DNA from: Nocardioides zhouii
GTDB taxonomy: Bacteria; Actinomycetota; Actinomycetes; Propionibacteriales; Nocardioidaceae
NCBI RefSeq assembly: GCF_004137345.1
Contig: NZ_SDWV01000008.1
Location: 62,001-126,000 of the forward strand
Direction of reading: 5' to 3'
Length of the DNA stretch: 64,000 nucleotides
Shown: piece by piece, positions 23,448 through 32,915 of the stretch
Position numbering within the stretch: the first letter of the stretch is position 1
Layout: every line of letters starts with the position of its first letter
Notes under the pieces: generated by a model
Told to the model about the DNA's origin: nothing
What the model saw: only the letters and a program-made list of their open reading frames with translations
Databases searched by the model: none
Made by a program: the position numbers and the translations under genes

Positions 23448-25136
23448 TCAGCGGGCGAGCGCCCTCCCGACGGCCCGGCCCGAGAAGATGCAGCCGCCGA
23501 GGAACGTGCCCTCGAGCGCGTTGTAGCCGTGGACCCCGCCACCGCCGAAGCCGGCGACCTCGCCCGCGGCGTACAGGCCGGGCACGCGGGAACCGTCGGC
23601 GGCCACGCACTGGCCGTCGAGGTCGGTCTCCAGCCCGCCGAGCGTCTTGCGGGACAGGATGTTGAGGCGTACGGCGATGAGCGGGCCGTGGGCCGGGTCG
23701 AGGACCTTGTGCGGCTTGGCGACGCGGATCAGCCGGTCGGTGCGGCTGCGGCGGGCGTTGTGGATCGCCATCACCTGGATGTCCTTGCTGAACGAGTTGT
23801 CGACCTCGCGGTCGCGGGCCTCGATCTGGTGGCGCAGCGCCTCGACGTCGAGTTTCGGGCCCCGGGCCAGCTCGTTCATCCCGACGACCAGCTCGTCGAG
23901 GTCGTCGGCGACGACGAAGTCCACGCCGTGCTCCTTGAAGTCCTCGACCGGGCCGGGTGCGCCCTTGGCGAGGCGGGTCTTCGCGAGGAACTTCAGGTCC
24001 TTGCCGGTGATGTCGGGGTTCTGCTCGGAGCCCGACAGGGCGAACTCCTTCTCGATCATCGACTGCGTGAGGACGAACCACGAGTAGTCGTGACCAGCGG
24101 CGAGGATCTGCTTCATCGCCCCGATCGAGTCGGCGCCGGGCACCCCCGACATCCCCTCGAGCCGGCGACCGGTGGCGTCGAACCACATCGACGACGGCCC
24201 CGGGAGGATCCGGATCGCGTGGTCGGGCCACACCGGGTCCCAGTTGTGGATGCCCTCGACGTAGGCCCACATCCGGTCCTTGTTGACCATGGACGCGCCC
24301 GCCTCCTCGGCGATGCCCTGCATGCGGCCGTCGACGTGCGCGGGGACGCCGGAGATCATGTGCTCGGGCGCCGCACCGACGCGCTCGGTCGGCCAGTTGC
24401 GGCGCATCAGCTCGTGGTTGTGGCCGATGCCGCCGGAGGTGACGACGACCGCGGGGGCCCGGTGCTCGAACCCACCCGCGGCCTCGCGGCTGGACTTCAC
24501 CCCGCGGGCGGAGTCGTCGTCGACCAGCACGGTGCCGCGCACGCCGACCACCGCGCCGTCCTCCACGACCAGCTCGTCGACCTGGTGGCGGAACGCGAGG
24601 CGTACGAGCCCCTGCGCCTCGGCCCGCTCCACTGGCTCGCTGAAGATGCGGACCACCTCGGGTCCGGTGCCCCACGTCAGGTGGAAGCGGGGCACGGAGT
24701 TGCCGTGGCCGGTGGCCCGACCGTCTCCGCGCTCGGCCCAGCCGACGAACGGCAGCGACGTGAGACCCAGGTCGTGGAGGTAGGCGCGCTTCTCCGCGTG
24801 GGCGAAGTCGACGTACGCCCTGGCCCACTGCCGCGGCCAGAAGTCCTCGCCGCGCCCGGGGCCATCCGTCCCGTCGCCGAGCCGGTCGAACTGCGCTGAG
24901 CCCTGCCAGTCCTGCCAGGCGAGCTCGGGGGAGTCCTTGATGCCCATCCGGCGCTGCTCGGGACTGTCGACGAACAGCAGCCCGCCGAGCGACCACCACG
25001 CCTGCCCGCCGAGGTTGTCGCGGTTCTCCTGGTCGAGGACCAGCACCCGCTTGCCGGCTCGGGCCAGCTCGTGGGTGGCGACGAGGCCGGCGAGGCCGGC
25101 GCCGACGACGATCACGTCGGGGGTGAAGTCGTTCAT
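23448..25136 (-). CDS. FAD-dependent dehydrogenase (3-ketosteroid dehydrogenase-like flavoprotein)
   Basis: A 562-residue flavoprotein of the succinate dehydrogenase/3-ketosteroid-delta1-dehydrogenase superfamily. N-terminal FAD motif VVGAGLAGLVATHELARAG (11-29) is followed by LVLDQE; near the C-terminus GLYAAGEVAGFGGGGVHGYNALEGTFLGG is the second FAD-binding block. It resembles a family of FAD-binding dehydrogenases conserved in actinobacteria whose substrate is unknown; steroid or lipid-derived ketones are a guess from family. The ATG overlaps the upstream TetR gene's stop (ATGA), so regulator and enzyme are on one transcript, and the regulator probably controls it. Confidence 0.88.
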   Translation of the reverse strand: MNDFTPDVIVVGAGLAGLVATHELARAGKRVLVLDQENRDNLGGQAWWSLGGLLFVDSPEQRRMGIKDSPELAWQDWQGSAQFDRLGDGTDGPGRGEDFWPRQWARAYVDFAHAEKRAYLHDLGLTSLPFVGWAERGDGRATGHGNSVPRFHLTWGTGPEVVRIFSEPVERAEAQGLVRLAFRHQVDELVVEDGAVVGVRGTVLVDDDSARGVKSSREAAGGFEHRAPAVVVTSGGIGHNHELMRRNWPTERVGAAPEHMISGVPAHVDGRMQGIAEEAGASMVNKDRMWAYVEGIHNWDPVWPDHAIRILPGPSSMWFDATGRRLEGMSGVPGADSIGAMKQILAAGHDYSWFVLTQSMIEKEFALSGSEQNPDITGKDLKFLAKTRLAKGAPGPVEDFKEHGVDFVVADDLDELVVGMNELARGPKLDVEALRHQIEARDREVDNSFSKDIQVMAIHNARRSRTDRLIRVAKPHKVLDPAHGPLIAVRLNILSRKTLGGLETDLDGQCVAADGSRVPGLYAAGEVAGFGGGGVHGYNALEGTFLGGCIFSGRAVGRALAR

Positions 25137-25762
25137 GACTGCTCCTGCGGGTAGTGGCTGACGATCATCTCGGCGAGCAGGCGCAGCGCGCGCTCGACGG
25201 TGCGGCCGGGGGCGGCCGTCGGGTCGGGGTCGAGGGCGGAGAACGCCAGCCCGTCGAGCATGTTGACGACGATGCTGAGCACGGCGGCGAGGTCGTCGGC
25301 AGGGAGGCGCGGACCCCACAGGTCGCCCGCGGTGGCGAGCAGCTGGGCCTGCAGCGACTCGCGCGCCGGGAGCAGCGCTGCGCGCAGGTCGGCGTCGGCC
25401 CGCGCGGCGACGAGCAGCTCGCGCCAGGTCTGGTTGGCGGGGGAGAGCACGGCCGCCCGCAGGTGGCCGAGCACCGCCACCACGTCGTCGACCGTGTCGA
25501 CCTCGGCCGCGACGGTCGCGCGGAACGTCTCGACGTTGCGCGTGGCCACGTGTTCGGCGGTGGCCACGAGCAGCGCCTGGCGGGTGGGGAAGTGGCGGAA
25601 CAGCGCGCCCTGGCTGACGCCTGCCTCCGCGCACACGGCGGCGGTCGAGGTGGCGGCGTACCCACGCTCGGCCAGGCAGTTCACCGTCGCGTCGAGCAGC
25701 GCGCCGATCGTGCCCTCGCGGCGCTGCGCCTGGGTGCGTCGGGGTGGGGCGGGGATGGTCAC
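25133..25762 (-). CDS. TetR family regulator coupled to the flavoprotein
   Basis: A 209-residue TetR-family protein: HTH in about residues 16-62 (LLDATVNCLAERGYAATSTAAVCAEAGVSQGALFRHFPTRQALL) and a C-terminal ligand domain. The GTG start follows CACACT by 6 nt, and a palindrome AGCGAGCGGTTGCT lies just upstream, a typical TetR operator. It therefore probably represses its own operon, which continues into the FAD-dependent dehydrogenase by a 4-nt overlap. The inducer is unknown, possibly the substrate of the flavoprotein. Confidence 0.92.
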   Translation of the reverse strand: MTIPAPPRRTQAQRREGTIGALLDATVNCLAERGYAATSTAAVCAEAGVSQGALFRHFPTRQALLVATAEHVATRNVETFRATVAAEVDTVDDVVAVLGHLRAAVLSPANQTWRELLVAARADADLRAALLPARESLQAQLLATAGDLWGPRLPADDLAAVLSIVVNMLDGLAFSALDPDPTAAPGRTVERALRLLAEMIVSHYPQEQS

Positions 25763-25782
25763 CGGACGAGTGTGACATAGAA

Positions 25783-25796
25783 AGCGAGCGGTTGCT
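25783..25796. promoter_or_regulatory. Operator-like palindrome before the TetR-flavoprotein operon
   Basis: AGCGAGCGGTTGCT fits the symmetric pattern AGCnAnCGnTnGCT. It sits where the -35 element of the tetR promoter would be, upstream of the CACACT -10 (25769-25774). Autorepression by the TetR product is the simplest reading. Confidence 0.72.
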
Positions 25797-25807
25797 ATCT
25801 ATGGTAT

Positions 25808-25893
25808 GAGTCCCCGCTTCAGCGGTGAGTCCGTCGCCGGTAGGCCGTTGCAACGGCCCATCCGCGCGGGAGTCACCGCTTGAGCGGGGACTC
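25808..25893. repeat. Triple-palindrome intergenic element (REP/BIME-like)
   Basis: Two 21-bp arms (25808-25828 and 25873-25893) are inverted copies of each other with two mismatches. Each arm contains its own small palindrome, CCGCTTCAGCGG or CCGCTTGAGCGG. Between them is a perfect 16-bp palindrome GGCCGTTGCAACGGCC (25843-25858). It fills the gap between the TetR promoter and the 3' end of the acyl-CoA carboxylase alpha gene. It could act as that gene's terminator, but there is no U-run. The layout resembles bacterial interspersed mosaic elements. Confidence 0.75.
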
Positions 25894-25907
25894 CGACGGC
25901 GTCAGGG

Positions 25908-27695
25908 TCAGTCCTTGATCTCGCAGATCACCGCGCCGTTGGTGACGGTGGCGCCGACCTCGGCCTGGAGGCCGGTGACGGTGCCGGCCTTGTGGGCCTT
26001 GAGGGGCTGCTCCATCTTCATCGCCTCCATGACGACGATGACGTCGCCCTCGGCGACCGTGGCGCCTTCCTCGACGGAGACCTTGACGATCGTGCCCTGC
26101 ATGGGCGAGGTGACGGCGTCGCCTGAGGCGGCCGCCCCGGCCTTCTTGGCGGACCGCTTGGCCTTCTTAACGCCGCCGCCGGAGCCTCCGCCCGACAGCC
26201 CGCCGAGCCCGGCGGGGAGGACGACCTCGAGCCGGCGTCCACCGACCTCGACGGTGACCTTCTGCCGCTCGCCCGGCCCCCACCCTGACTCAGGGGCCTC
26301 GGCCGAGTCGCCGGCGTACGGCTCGATCTGGTTGTCGAACTCCGTCTCGATCCACTGGGTGTAGACCGTGAACTCGCCGTCGCCGGTCGGCGTCGACGCA
26401 CCGACGTAGGCCGGGTCGCGCACCACGGCGCGGTGGAACGGGATGACGGTCGGCATGCCGTCGACGATGAACTCGTCGAGGGCACGGCGCGAGCGCTCGA
26501 GGGCCTGGGTGCGCGTGGCGCCGGTGACGATGAGCTTGGCGATGAGCGAGTCGAACGAGCCGGGGATGGTCTCGCCGTTCTCGTAGCCACCGTCGAGGCG
26601 TACGCCGGGGCCGCTCGGCGGCGACCAGGCCGACAGGGTGCCGGGGGCGGGCATGAAGTTGCGGCCGCCGTCCTCGGCGTTGATGCGGTACTCGATGGAG
26701 TGGCCGCGGATCTCGGGATCGCCGTAGCCCAGCTCCTCGCCGGCCGCGATGCGGAACATCTCGCGGACCAGGTCGATGCCGGTGACCTCCTCGGACACGC
26801 AGTGCTCGACCTGGAGGCGGGTGTTGACCTCGAGGAAGGAGATCGTGCCGTCCTGGGCGACGAGAAACTCGCAGGTGCCGGCGCCGTAGTAGCCGGCCTC
26901 GGTGAGGATGCGCTTGGACGACTCGTAGAGCTCGCTGACCTGCTTCTCGGTGAGGAACGGCGCGGGCGCCTCCTCGACGAGCTTCTGGTTGCGGCGCTGC
27001 AGCGAGCAGTCGCGGGTCGAGACCACGACGACGTTGCCGTGCTGGTCGGCCAGGCACTGGGTCTCGACGTGGCGCGGCTTGTCGAGGAACTTCTCGACCA
27101 GGCACTCGCCGCGACCGAACGCCGAGATGGCCTCACGGACCGCGGACTCGTACGCGTCGGGGATCTCCTCGAGCGTGCGGGCGACCTTGAGGCCGCGACC
27201 GCCGCCGCCGAAGACCGCCTTGATCGCGACGGGCAGGCCGTTGGCCCCGGCGAACGCGACGACCTCGTCGGCGTCCTTGACGGGGTCCTTGGTGCCGGGC
27301 GCGAGGGGCGCGTTGGCGCGGTCGGCGATGTGCTTGGCCTTCGCCTTGTCGCCCAGCGCCTCGATCGCCGCCGGCGGGGGACCGATCCAGATCAGCCCGG
27401 CGTCGATGACGGCCTGGGCGAAGTCGGCGTTCTCGGCGAGGAAGCCGTAACCCGGGTGGATCGAGTCCGCACCAGACTTCTCGGCGATCGCGATGATCTT
27501 CGCGATGTCGAGGTACGACTCGGCGGGAGTCGCGCCGCCGAGCGAGTGCGCCTCGTCGGCGAGGCGGACGAAGAGGGCGTCGCGGTCCGGGTCGGCGTAC
27601 ACCGCGACCGAGCCGATGCCGGCATCCTTGCAGGCGCGGACGACGCGGACGGCGATCTCGCCGCGGTTGGCGATGAGGACCTTCTTCAAGCTCAC
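25908..27695 (-). CDS. accA3: Acyl-CoA (acetyl/propionyl) carboxylase alpha subunit, biotin carboxylase-BCCP
   Basis: A 595-residue alpha subunit of an actinobacterial acyl-CoA carboxylase. The biotin carboxylase domain (about 1-450) shows [42 protein letters not shown] and [16 protein letters not shown] Lys/Gly-rich linker (about 490-525) leads to the biotin carboxyl carrier domain with EAMKM (Lys560). It carboxylates biotin for malonyl-CoA or methylmalonyl-CoA synthesis with a separate beta subunit; a matching beta/epsilon pair lies at 51-53 kb. The GTG start has a clear AGGAG site 6 nt upstream, unlike most neighbours. The next gene upstream ends 54 bp before. Confidence 0.95.
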   Translation of the reverse strand: MSLKKVLIANRGEIAVRVVRACKDAGIGSVAVYADPDRDALFVRLADEAHSLGGATPAESYLDIAKIIAIAEKSGADSIHPGYGFLAENADFAQAVIDAGLIWIGPPPAAIEALGDKAKAKHIADRANAPLAPGTKDPVKDADEVVAFAGANGLPVAIKAVFGGGGRGLKVARTLEEIPDAYESAVREAISAFGRGECLVEKFLDKPRHVETQCLADQHGNVVVVSTRDCSLQRRNQKLVEEAPAPFLTEKQVSELYESSKRILTEAGYYGAGTCEFLVAQDGTISFLEVNTRLQVEHCVSEEVTGIDLVREMFRIAAGEELGYGDPEIRGHSIEYRINAEDGGRNFMPAPGTLSAWSPPSGPGVRLDGGYENGETIPGSFDSLIAKLIVTGATRTQALERSRRALDEFIVDGMPTVIPFHRAVVRDPAYVGASTPTGDGEFTVYTQWIETEFDNQIEPYAGDSAEAPESGWGPGERQKVTVEVGGRRLEVVLPAGLGGLSGGGSGGGVKKAKRSAKKAGAAASGDAVTSPMQGTIVKVSVEEGATVAEGDVIVVMEAMKMEQPLKAHKAGTVTGLQAEVGATVTNGAVICEIKD

Positions 27696-27748
27696 GCGGA
27701 ACTCCTGGGTCGGCGGCACGGGGGCCGGGAAAAGTACCGCTGGGCAGC

Positions 27749-30298
27749 CTACCGCGAGCCGAGCACGGCGCGTCCGACAGCCTTGCGCAGCGGGCGTACG
27801 ACGTGGCCGTAGGCGATGCCGACCGCGAGCGAGGCGCCGAGGGCGAGCCACTGGTGCCCGGAGTCCTCCAGCGGCGGGTAGACCTGCCAGTGGGTCAGGT
27901 AGATGAAGAGGCTGGCGCCGGCGAGCACGCCGGCGGCCCGGGCGACCCACGCGGGAACGGTGACGTGCGGGAGCCAGAGCATCAGCAGGAAGCCGCCCAG
28001 GACGATGACCTCGCGGTGGACCTGGCCGAAGAAGCCGATCGTGAGCGCCGCCGCGAGCGCCGAGACGACCACGCGGCGCCGGGTCGTGTCGGCCTGCGCG
28101 CCGAGCCAGCCGAGCACGAAGACGAAGGCGACCACGAGCGTGGTGTAGCGCTGGGTCGGGCCGGCCCGCAGGCCGACGTCGGCGAACCGGGCCGCGGCGG
28201 TCACGGCCAGCACGACCAGCGCGAACCGGAACGGCGTACGCCGCTCGAGGCGGTGCAGCACGGGCAGGCAGGTGAGGGCGAGCGCGGCGGCCGTGAGCCA
28301 CACCAGCGACTCCAGGAACCAGAGCTGCCACTGGTCGTCCCACTCGGAGCTGTTGAGGAGCTCGCGCACGAACAGCGCGGTGGTGACGTCGTAGCTGCCT
28401 AGCACCACCGCGACCGCGCCGACCCAGAGCACGGACGGGACGATGAGCTGGGCAAGCCCGGAGAGACCGTGGCGCAGCCGCGTACGAGCGCCACCGGCGG
28501 CGGCGAGCTGGAAGCGGGCGAAGTTGTAGCCGGCGAGGGCGAGCAGCAGGTGGGCGCCGCCCTCGAGCGCCACGAGGTCGACGTGGCTGGCGACGACGAA
28601 GAGGATCGCGAGCGCGCGCAGTGCGACCGTCGTGTCGAGGCGCGCCCAGCCGCGTCGCCCGCTGTCGGTGCCGCGGTTGCCGACCGCCGCGGCAAGCCGC
28701 TCGAGCTCGCCGATGCTGCGTGTGTGCCAGCCGGTGGGCACGGCGCCGCCGAAGGTGTCGGCGAGCCGGGTGGCGAGCTCGACGTAGGACAGGGAGTCGC
28801 CGCCGAGGTCGACGAAGGAGTCGCCCTCGTCGGCATCCGGGCGGCCCAGGACTTGGGTGAAGTGCGCGCGGACCGAGCCGGTCTCCGCGGTCGTGGGCTC
28901 CTGCTCGGCCTCGGCAGCGAGGACGGTCAGCGCGGCGTAGTCGGCCTTGCCGGTGCTCGTCATCGGGACGTGCGGCAGGACGGTGACCTCCACCGCGTGC
29001 GGAGGGACGCCGCAGTGGCTGGCGGTGAGTGCGCGAGCGGACGCGCTGCCGCGACCGGAGGTGAGGAAGACGTGGACGGCCCGGTCGGTCGCCACGACAC
29101 GGGCGCGCCGGTCGACCTCGGCCCGGAGGTGGCGCTCGAGCCCGTCGAGGTCGAGGCGGAGGCCGAACACCTTGCCGTGGCGGTTCAGCCGGCCGACGAC
29201 CTCGAACAGCCCGTCGGTCTCCCGGGCGAGGTCACCGGTGCGGAGCTCGTCGACCTCGCGCCCGAGGGCGAGGTGAGCCGACGACTCGGCGTAGCCGAGC
29301 ATGACGTTCGGGCCGGAGTAGACGAGCTCGCCCACTCCGGCCCTCTCGTCCACACCCTCGTCGAGGCGTAGCCGTCCCCCCGGAATGGCTACGCCGATCG
29401 TCGCGGGGTGGTCCTGGGTGAGGTGCGGCGGCAGGTACGCCATCCGCGCGGTCGCCTCGCTCGCGCCGTACATGACCACGAGGTCCCAGCCGCGACCGCG
29501 ACCGAAGCGGCTCCAGCGGCGTACGGCGTCGGGGTCGAGGCGGCCACCGGCCTGGGTCACCTGGCGCAGGCTCGGCAGGTCGCGGCCCTCGAAGCCGCTG
29601 GTCGCCAGCAGGTCGAACGTGTGCGGTACGCCGGCGAGGGTGGTGACGCCGGTGCGGGTGACGAGGTCCCAGAAGCACTCGTCGACGACGCTCAGCCCGG
29701 TCAGCACGATGCTCGCGCCGGCGACGAGGTGCGAGTGCAGCACCGAGAGGCCGTAGCAGTAGTGCAGCGGCAGCGCGGTGATCGCGCGGTCGGCCGGCGT
29801 GAGTGCGAGGTAGTCGGCGATGGCGGCGGCGTTGCTGGCGACGTTGGTGCGCGAGAGCCGCACCAGCTTGGGCGATCCCGTCGTGCCGGACGTGCTGAGC
29901 AGCAGTGCGAGGTCGGGGTGGAGGTCGTGCGCGGACGCGTCACGGCGTACGTCGTCGCGGGCGCCGGCGACACAGACGATGTCGGGGTCGTAGGCCGCGA
30001 CGATCGCGTTGCGCTGGACGCTGCGGGCGTCGGGGACGACCAGCGCCACGTGCCCGTGCTGGAGGGCGGCGAGGTAGGCGACGAGCGAGTCGAGGTCGTT
30101 GGCGCCCTCGACCAGGACCAGCCGTCGCTCCGGTCCCCAGGTGCGAGCGCGATCGGCGACCAGCTGGGCCAGGGCGGCGTGGCTGAGCTCGACGTCGCCC
30201 GCGACGACGGCCTGCGCGTCGCCGTACGCCGCGTGGGCGAGGACCGGCGCCGTGCGGCCGGTGTCGCGGACGGCCGGTGAGGTGGAGGTGGTCGTCAC
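27749..30298 (-). CDS. Adenylation-carrier-acyltransferase-3 fusion protein in iron operon
   Basis: An 849-residue three-part protein. Residues 1-455 form an AMP-forming ligase/adenylation domain: [10 protein letters not shown] (135-144), [11 protein letters not shown] (276-286), TGDLA, and the terminal Lys451 in STGKADY. Residues 475-545 are a phosphopantetheine carrier domain with DLGGDSL (Ser502). From 555 to the end lies a membrane domain of about ten helices resembling acyltransferase-3 proteins, including the R-X10-H motif (Arg561/His572) at the start of its first helix and FIYLTHW near the end. By family knowledge it should activate an acyl or amino acid, load it on the carrier and pass it across or at the membrane. 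The GTG start overlaps the ABC ATPase stop (GTGA), placing it in the ferric transporter operon. Substrate and acceptor are unknown. Confidence 0.85.
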   Translation of the reverse strand: MTTTSTSPAVRDTGRTAPVLAHAAYGDAQAVVAGDVELSHAALAQLVADRARTWGPERRLVLVEGANDLDSLVAYLAALQHGHVALVVPDARSVQRNAIVAAYDPDIVCVAGARDDVRRDASAHDLHPDLALLLSTSGTTGSPKLVRLSRTNVASNAAAIADYLALTPADRAITALPLHYCYGLSVLHSHLVAGASIVLTGLSVVDECFWDLVTRTGVTTLAGVPHTFDLLATSGFEGRDLPSLRQVTQAGGRLDPDAVRRWSRFGRGRGWDLVVMYGASEATARMAYLPPHLTQDHPATIGVAIPGGRLRLDEGVDERAGVGELVYSGPNVMLGYAESSAHLALGREVDELRTGDLARETDGLFEVVGRLNRHGKVFGLRLDLDGLERHLRAEVDRRARVVATDRAVHVFLTSGRGSASARALTASHCGVPPHAVEVTVLPHVPMTSTGKADYAALTVLAAEAEQEPTTAETGSVRAHFTQVLGRPDADEGDSFVDLGGDSLSYVELATRLADTFGGAVPTGWHTRSIGELERLAAAVGNRGTDSGRRGWARLDTTVALRALAILFVVASHVDLVALEGGAHLLLALAGYNFARFQLAAAGGARTRLRHGLSGLAQLIVPSVLWVGAVAVVLGSYDVTTALFVRELLNSSEWDDQWQLWFLESLVWLTAAALALTCLPVLHRLERRTPFRFALVVLAVTAAARFADVGLRAGPTQRYTTLVVAFVFVLGWLGAQADTTRRRVVVSALAAALTIGFFGQVHREVIVLGGFLLMLWLPHVTVPAWVARAAGVLAGASLFIYLTHWQVYPPLEDSGHQWLALGASLAVGIAYGHVVRPLRKAVGRAVLGSR

Positions 30299-31365
30299 GG
30301 CGACCCGGCGGGTCGGTAGGCGCGGACCAGCCCGGTCACCCGCAGGTGGACGGTGTCGCCTGCAACGGGGTGGAGGACGCCCGACATCCGCGACAGGACG
30401 GACGTCCCGTCGTCGAGCCGCACCTGCACGGCGCAGTCGTGGCCGTAGTAGCTGACCTCCTCGACCGTCCCGCGGACCCCCTCGGCGTGCACGAGGTCGA
30501 CGTAGACCTGCTCGGGTCGGATCATCAGCGCGACCTCGCCCTCGGTCGGCTCGGTGAGCACGACCTGTCCGAGGGCGCAGGTGGCGTGGGCGGCGTTCGC
30601 GGTGCCGGGCAGGACGACCGCGCGGCCGACGAACTCCGCGACCTGGGGGTCGCTGGGGGACAGGTAGACCTGGCTGGGTGGGGCCGACTGGACGAGCCGT
30701 CCGGCGCGCATGACCGCCACCTCGTCGGCCAGCGAGAGCGCCTCGTTCTGGTCGTGCGTGACGAGGACGCCGGTGGTGTTGCTGGCCTGGAGGGCGCGGC
30801 GTACGGCCCGTGCGGTCGTACCGCGCAGGCCGGCGTCGAGGGAGGAGAACGGCTCGTCGAGCAGCACGACCGCGGGCTGCGGTGCGAGCGAGCGCGCCAG
30901 CGCCACGCGTTGCTGCTGGCCGCCGGAGAGCTCGTCGGGTCGGCGGTCGCGGAAGTCGGCGGGGAGCTCGACCAGGTCGAGCATCTCGGCAACGCGGTCG
31001 TCGCCGCGCGACTCGCGGGCCTCGCGGCCCAGCCCGAACGCGATGTTGGCGGCCACGTCGAGGTGCGGGAAGAGCGCGCCCTCCTGCGGGACGTAGCCCA
31101 CGCGGCGCGTCTGCGGCGGCATCGGGCGTACGCCGTCGCCGGCCACGACGGTGTCGCCGAAGGCGATGCTCCCGGAGTCGGGCACGAGGAAGCCGGCGAT
31201 GAGCCGGAGCAGCGTCGTCTTGCCGCAGCCCGAGGGGCCGAGGACGGTGGTGAACGAGCCGTGCGGCACGTGGAGCGTGACGTCGTCCACCGCGCGGGTC
31301 GCCGCGTGCCCGCGACCGGTCGAGGGGAACGACTTGGTCACGCCGGTGACGGTGAGCGAGCTCAT
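30295..31365 (-). CDS. fbpC: Ferric iron ABC transporter ATP-binding protein
   Basis: A 356-residue ATPase of the FbpC/PotA type. The nucleotide-binding domain has Walker A GPSGCGKTT (about 43-51), signature LSGGQQQRV, Walker B VVLLDEP and switch His in VTHDQNEA. A C-terminal OB-like regulatory domain (about 240-356; LMIRPEQVYV, YYGHDCAVQVRL) is typical of iron/polyamine importers. It powers the permease encoded upstream. The ATG overlaps the permease stop (ATGA) and its own stop overlaps the next gene's GTG, so all four genes of the operon are translationally linked. Confidence 0.93.
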   Translation of the reverse strand: MSSLTVTGVTKSFPSTGRGHAATRAVDDVTLHVPHGSFTTVLGPSGCGKTTLLRLIAGFLVPDSGSIAFGDTVVAGDGVRPMPPQTRRVGYVPQEGALFPHLDVAANIAFGLGREARESRGDDRVAEMLDLVELPADFRDRRPDELSGGQQQRVALARSLAPQPAVVLLDEPFSSLDAGLRGTTARAVRRALQASNTTGVLVTHDQNEALSLADEVAVMRAGRLVQSAPPSQVYLSPSDPQVAEFVGRAVVLPGTANAAHATCALGQVVLTEPTEGEVALMIRPEQVYVDLVHAEGVRGTVEEVSYYGHDCAVQVRLDDGTSVLSRMSGVLHPVAGDTVHLRVTGLVRAYRPAGSP

Positions 31366-32915
31366 GGAGTCCCCCTTCGATCGGTGGAGCTGTCGGTGCG
31401 CATCAGCAGCACGGTCGCGGGGATGGAGACGAGCACGAGCAGCAGGGCGTACGGCGCCGCGGCGCCGTAGCGGAGCTCGGAGGAGGCCGACCAGAACTCG
31501 GTGGCGAGGGTGCTGGTGCCGATCGGCGAGAGCATGAGGGTGGCCGTCAGCTCGGTGGAGATCGCCAGGAAGACCAGGGCCGCGCCGGCCCCGAGGCTGG
31601 GAGCGATGAGCGGCAGGGTGACCCGGCGGGCGGTGGCGAGCGGCCCGACGCCGAGGCTGTGTGCGACGTCGTCGAGCCCCACGGGCGCCTGCTCGAGGCC
31701 GGCGCGCACCGTCACCACAGCGCGCGGCAGGAAGAGGATGGCGTACGCCGCGACGAGGAGGGTGGCGGTCTGGTAGACGACCGGCACCAGGCGCAGCGAC
31801 GCCACGACGAGTGCCAGGCCCACCACGATGCCCGGCAGCGCGTTGGCGACGTACGAGCTCCGCTCGATGAGCGTCGAGGCCCAGCCCCGGTGGCGGACGG
31901 CGAGCCAGACGACCGGCACGGCGGCCAGCGTCGTGACCACCGCGCCGGCGAGCGCGAGGAGGACGGTGGTGACGAGCGCCTGGGCCAGGTCGGCCAGTGG
32001 GAACTGGGTCGAGGTGCCGATCACGAGCCACCGCACGAGCGAGAACGCCGGGACGCCGACAGCGAGCAGGACCACGGCACCCGTCGTCGCGACCAGCGGC
32101 CAGCGCCACGGGCCGAGCGCGAGCGGAACGGACTCGCGGGCGGCGCCGCGGCCGACCCGGGCGTAGCGCCGGTCGCCGCGCAGGCGGAGCTCCGCGAGGA
32201 GCAGGAAGAGGCAGAGCACGACGAGGACGCCGGCCATCGCGGTAGCGGCAGCACCGTTGAAGGTCGAGCCGTACTGGTCGTAGATGGCCGTCGTGAACGT
32301 CGGGAACCGCAGCAGCGACAGGGCGCCGAACTCCGCGAGCAGGTGCAGGCCGACGAGCAGCGCTCCACCGAGGAGCGCGGGGCGCAGCTGCGGGAGCACG
32401 ACCGTGCGCAGGGTGCGGGCACGCGAGTGCCCCAGCGACCACGCGGACTCCTCCAGCGCCGGGTCGAGGCGGCGCAGCATCGCGACGACGGGGAGGTAGA
32501 CGAGGGGGTAGTAGGACAGCGTGACCACGCCGAACGCACCGGCGAAGCCGTGCACGCTGCGGTCGAGGGAGACCCAGGCGTAGCCGTTGACGAACGCCGG
32601 CACGGCGAGCGGCGCGACCAGCAGGCCGTGCCAGAGGCGGCGCGCCGGCAGGTCGGTGCGCTCGACCAGCACCGCGAGGGCGACGCCGAGAGCGGCGGTC
32701 GCCGCCATGCAGGCCGCGGCCAGGGTGACGGTGTTGCGCAGCAGCTCGCCGATCCGGGGACGGGCCAGCAGCTGCCACAGCTCGACGGGGCCGATGACCA
32801 CGACGTAGGTGGCGACGTAGGCGAGGGGGACCAGCGCCAGGACGGCGACGGCCGCCCCGGCTGCGAGCAGCAGGGGCGGCGTACGTCGCCCGGTGGTGGC
32901 CGAGGCCGTGGTCAG
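31362..32915 (-). CDS. fbpB: Ferric iron ABC transporter permease, probable CTG start
   Basis: A 517-residue fused permease of the FbpB type, about 12 transmembrane helices with two copies of the binding-protein-dependent transport signature (EESAWSLGHSRARTLRTVVLPQLRPAL and DDVAHSLGVGPLATARRVTLPLIAPSL). It forms the channel for iron import. No ATG, GTG or TTG lies near the 5' end in this frame; the first helix begins about residue 14. The most likely start is CTG at 32915, which overlaps the binding protein's stop as CTGA and has AGGG 5 nt upstream, copying the ATGA/GTGA overlaps of the rest of the operon. A rare CTG start would keep expression low. Confidence 0.88.
   Translation of the reverse strand: MTTASATTGRRTPPLLLAAGAAVAVLALVPLAYVATYVVVIGPVELWQLLARPRIGELLRNTVTLAAACMAATAALGVALAVLVERTDLPARRLWHGLLVAPLAVPAFVNGYAWVSLDRSVHGFAGAFGVVTLSYYPLVYLPVVAMLRRLDPALEESAWSLGHSRARTLRTVVLPQLRPALLGGALLVGLHLLAEFGALSLLRFPTFTTAIYDQYGSTFNGAAATAMAGVLVVLCLFLLLAELRLRGDRRYARVGRGAARESVPLALGPWRWPLVATTGAVVLLAVGVPAFSLVRWLVIGTSTQFPLADLAQALVTTVLLALAGAVVTTLAAVPVVWLAVRHRGWASTLIERSSYVANALPGIVVGLALVVASLRLVPVVYQTATLLVAAYAILFLPRAVVTVRAGLEQAPVGLDDVAHSLGVGPLATARRVTLPLIAPSLGAGAALVFLAISTELTATLMLSPIGTSTLATEFWSASSELRYGAAAPYALLLVLVSIPATVLLMRTDSSTDRRGTP

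Noticed and set aside
22413..24899. An 828-codon plus-strand frame
   Set aside because: Antisense to the sigma factor and flavoprotein genes, both of which have clear motifs. Low-complexity composition and no recognisable domain.
23448..25853. An 801-codon minus-strand frame that would fuse TetR-region sequence to the flavoprotein
   Set aside because: The TetR protein is in a different frame, and the flavoprotein's normal N-terminus begins at the ATG overlapping the TetR stop.
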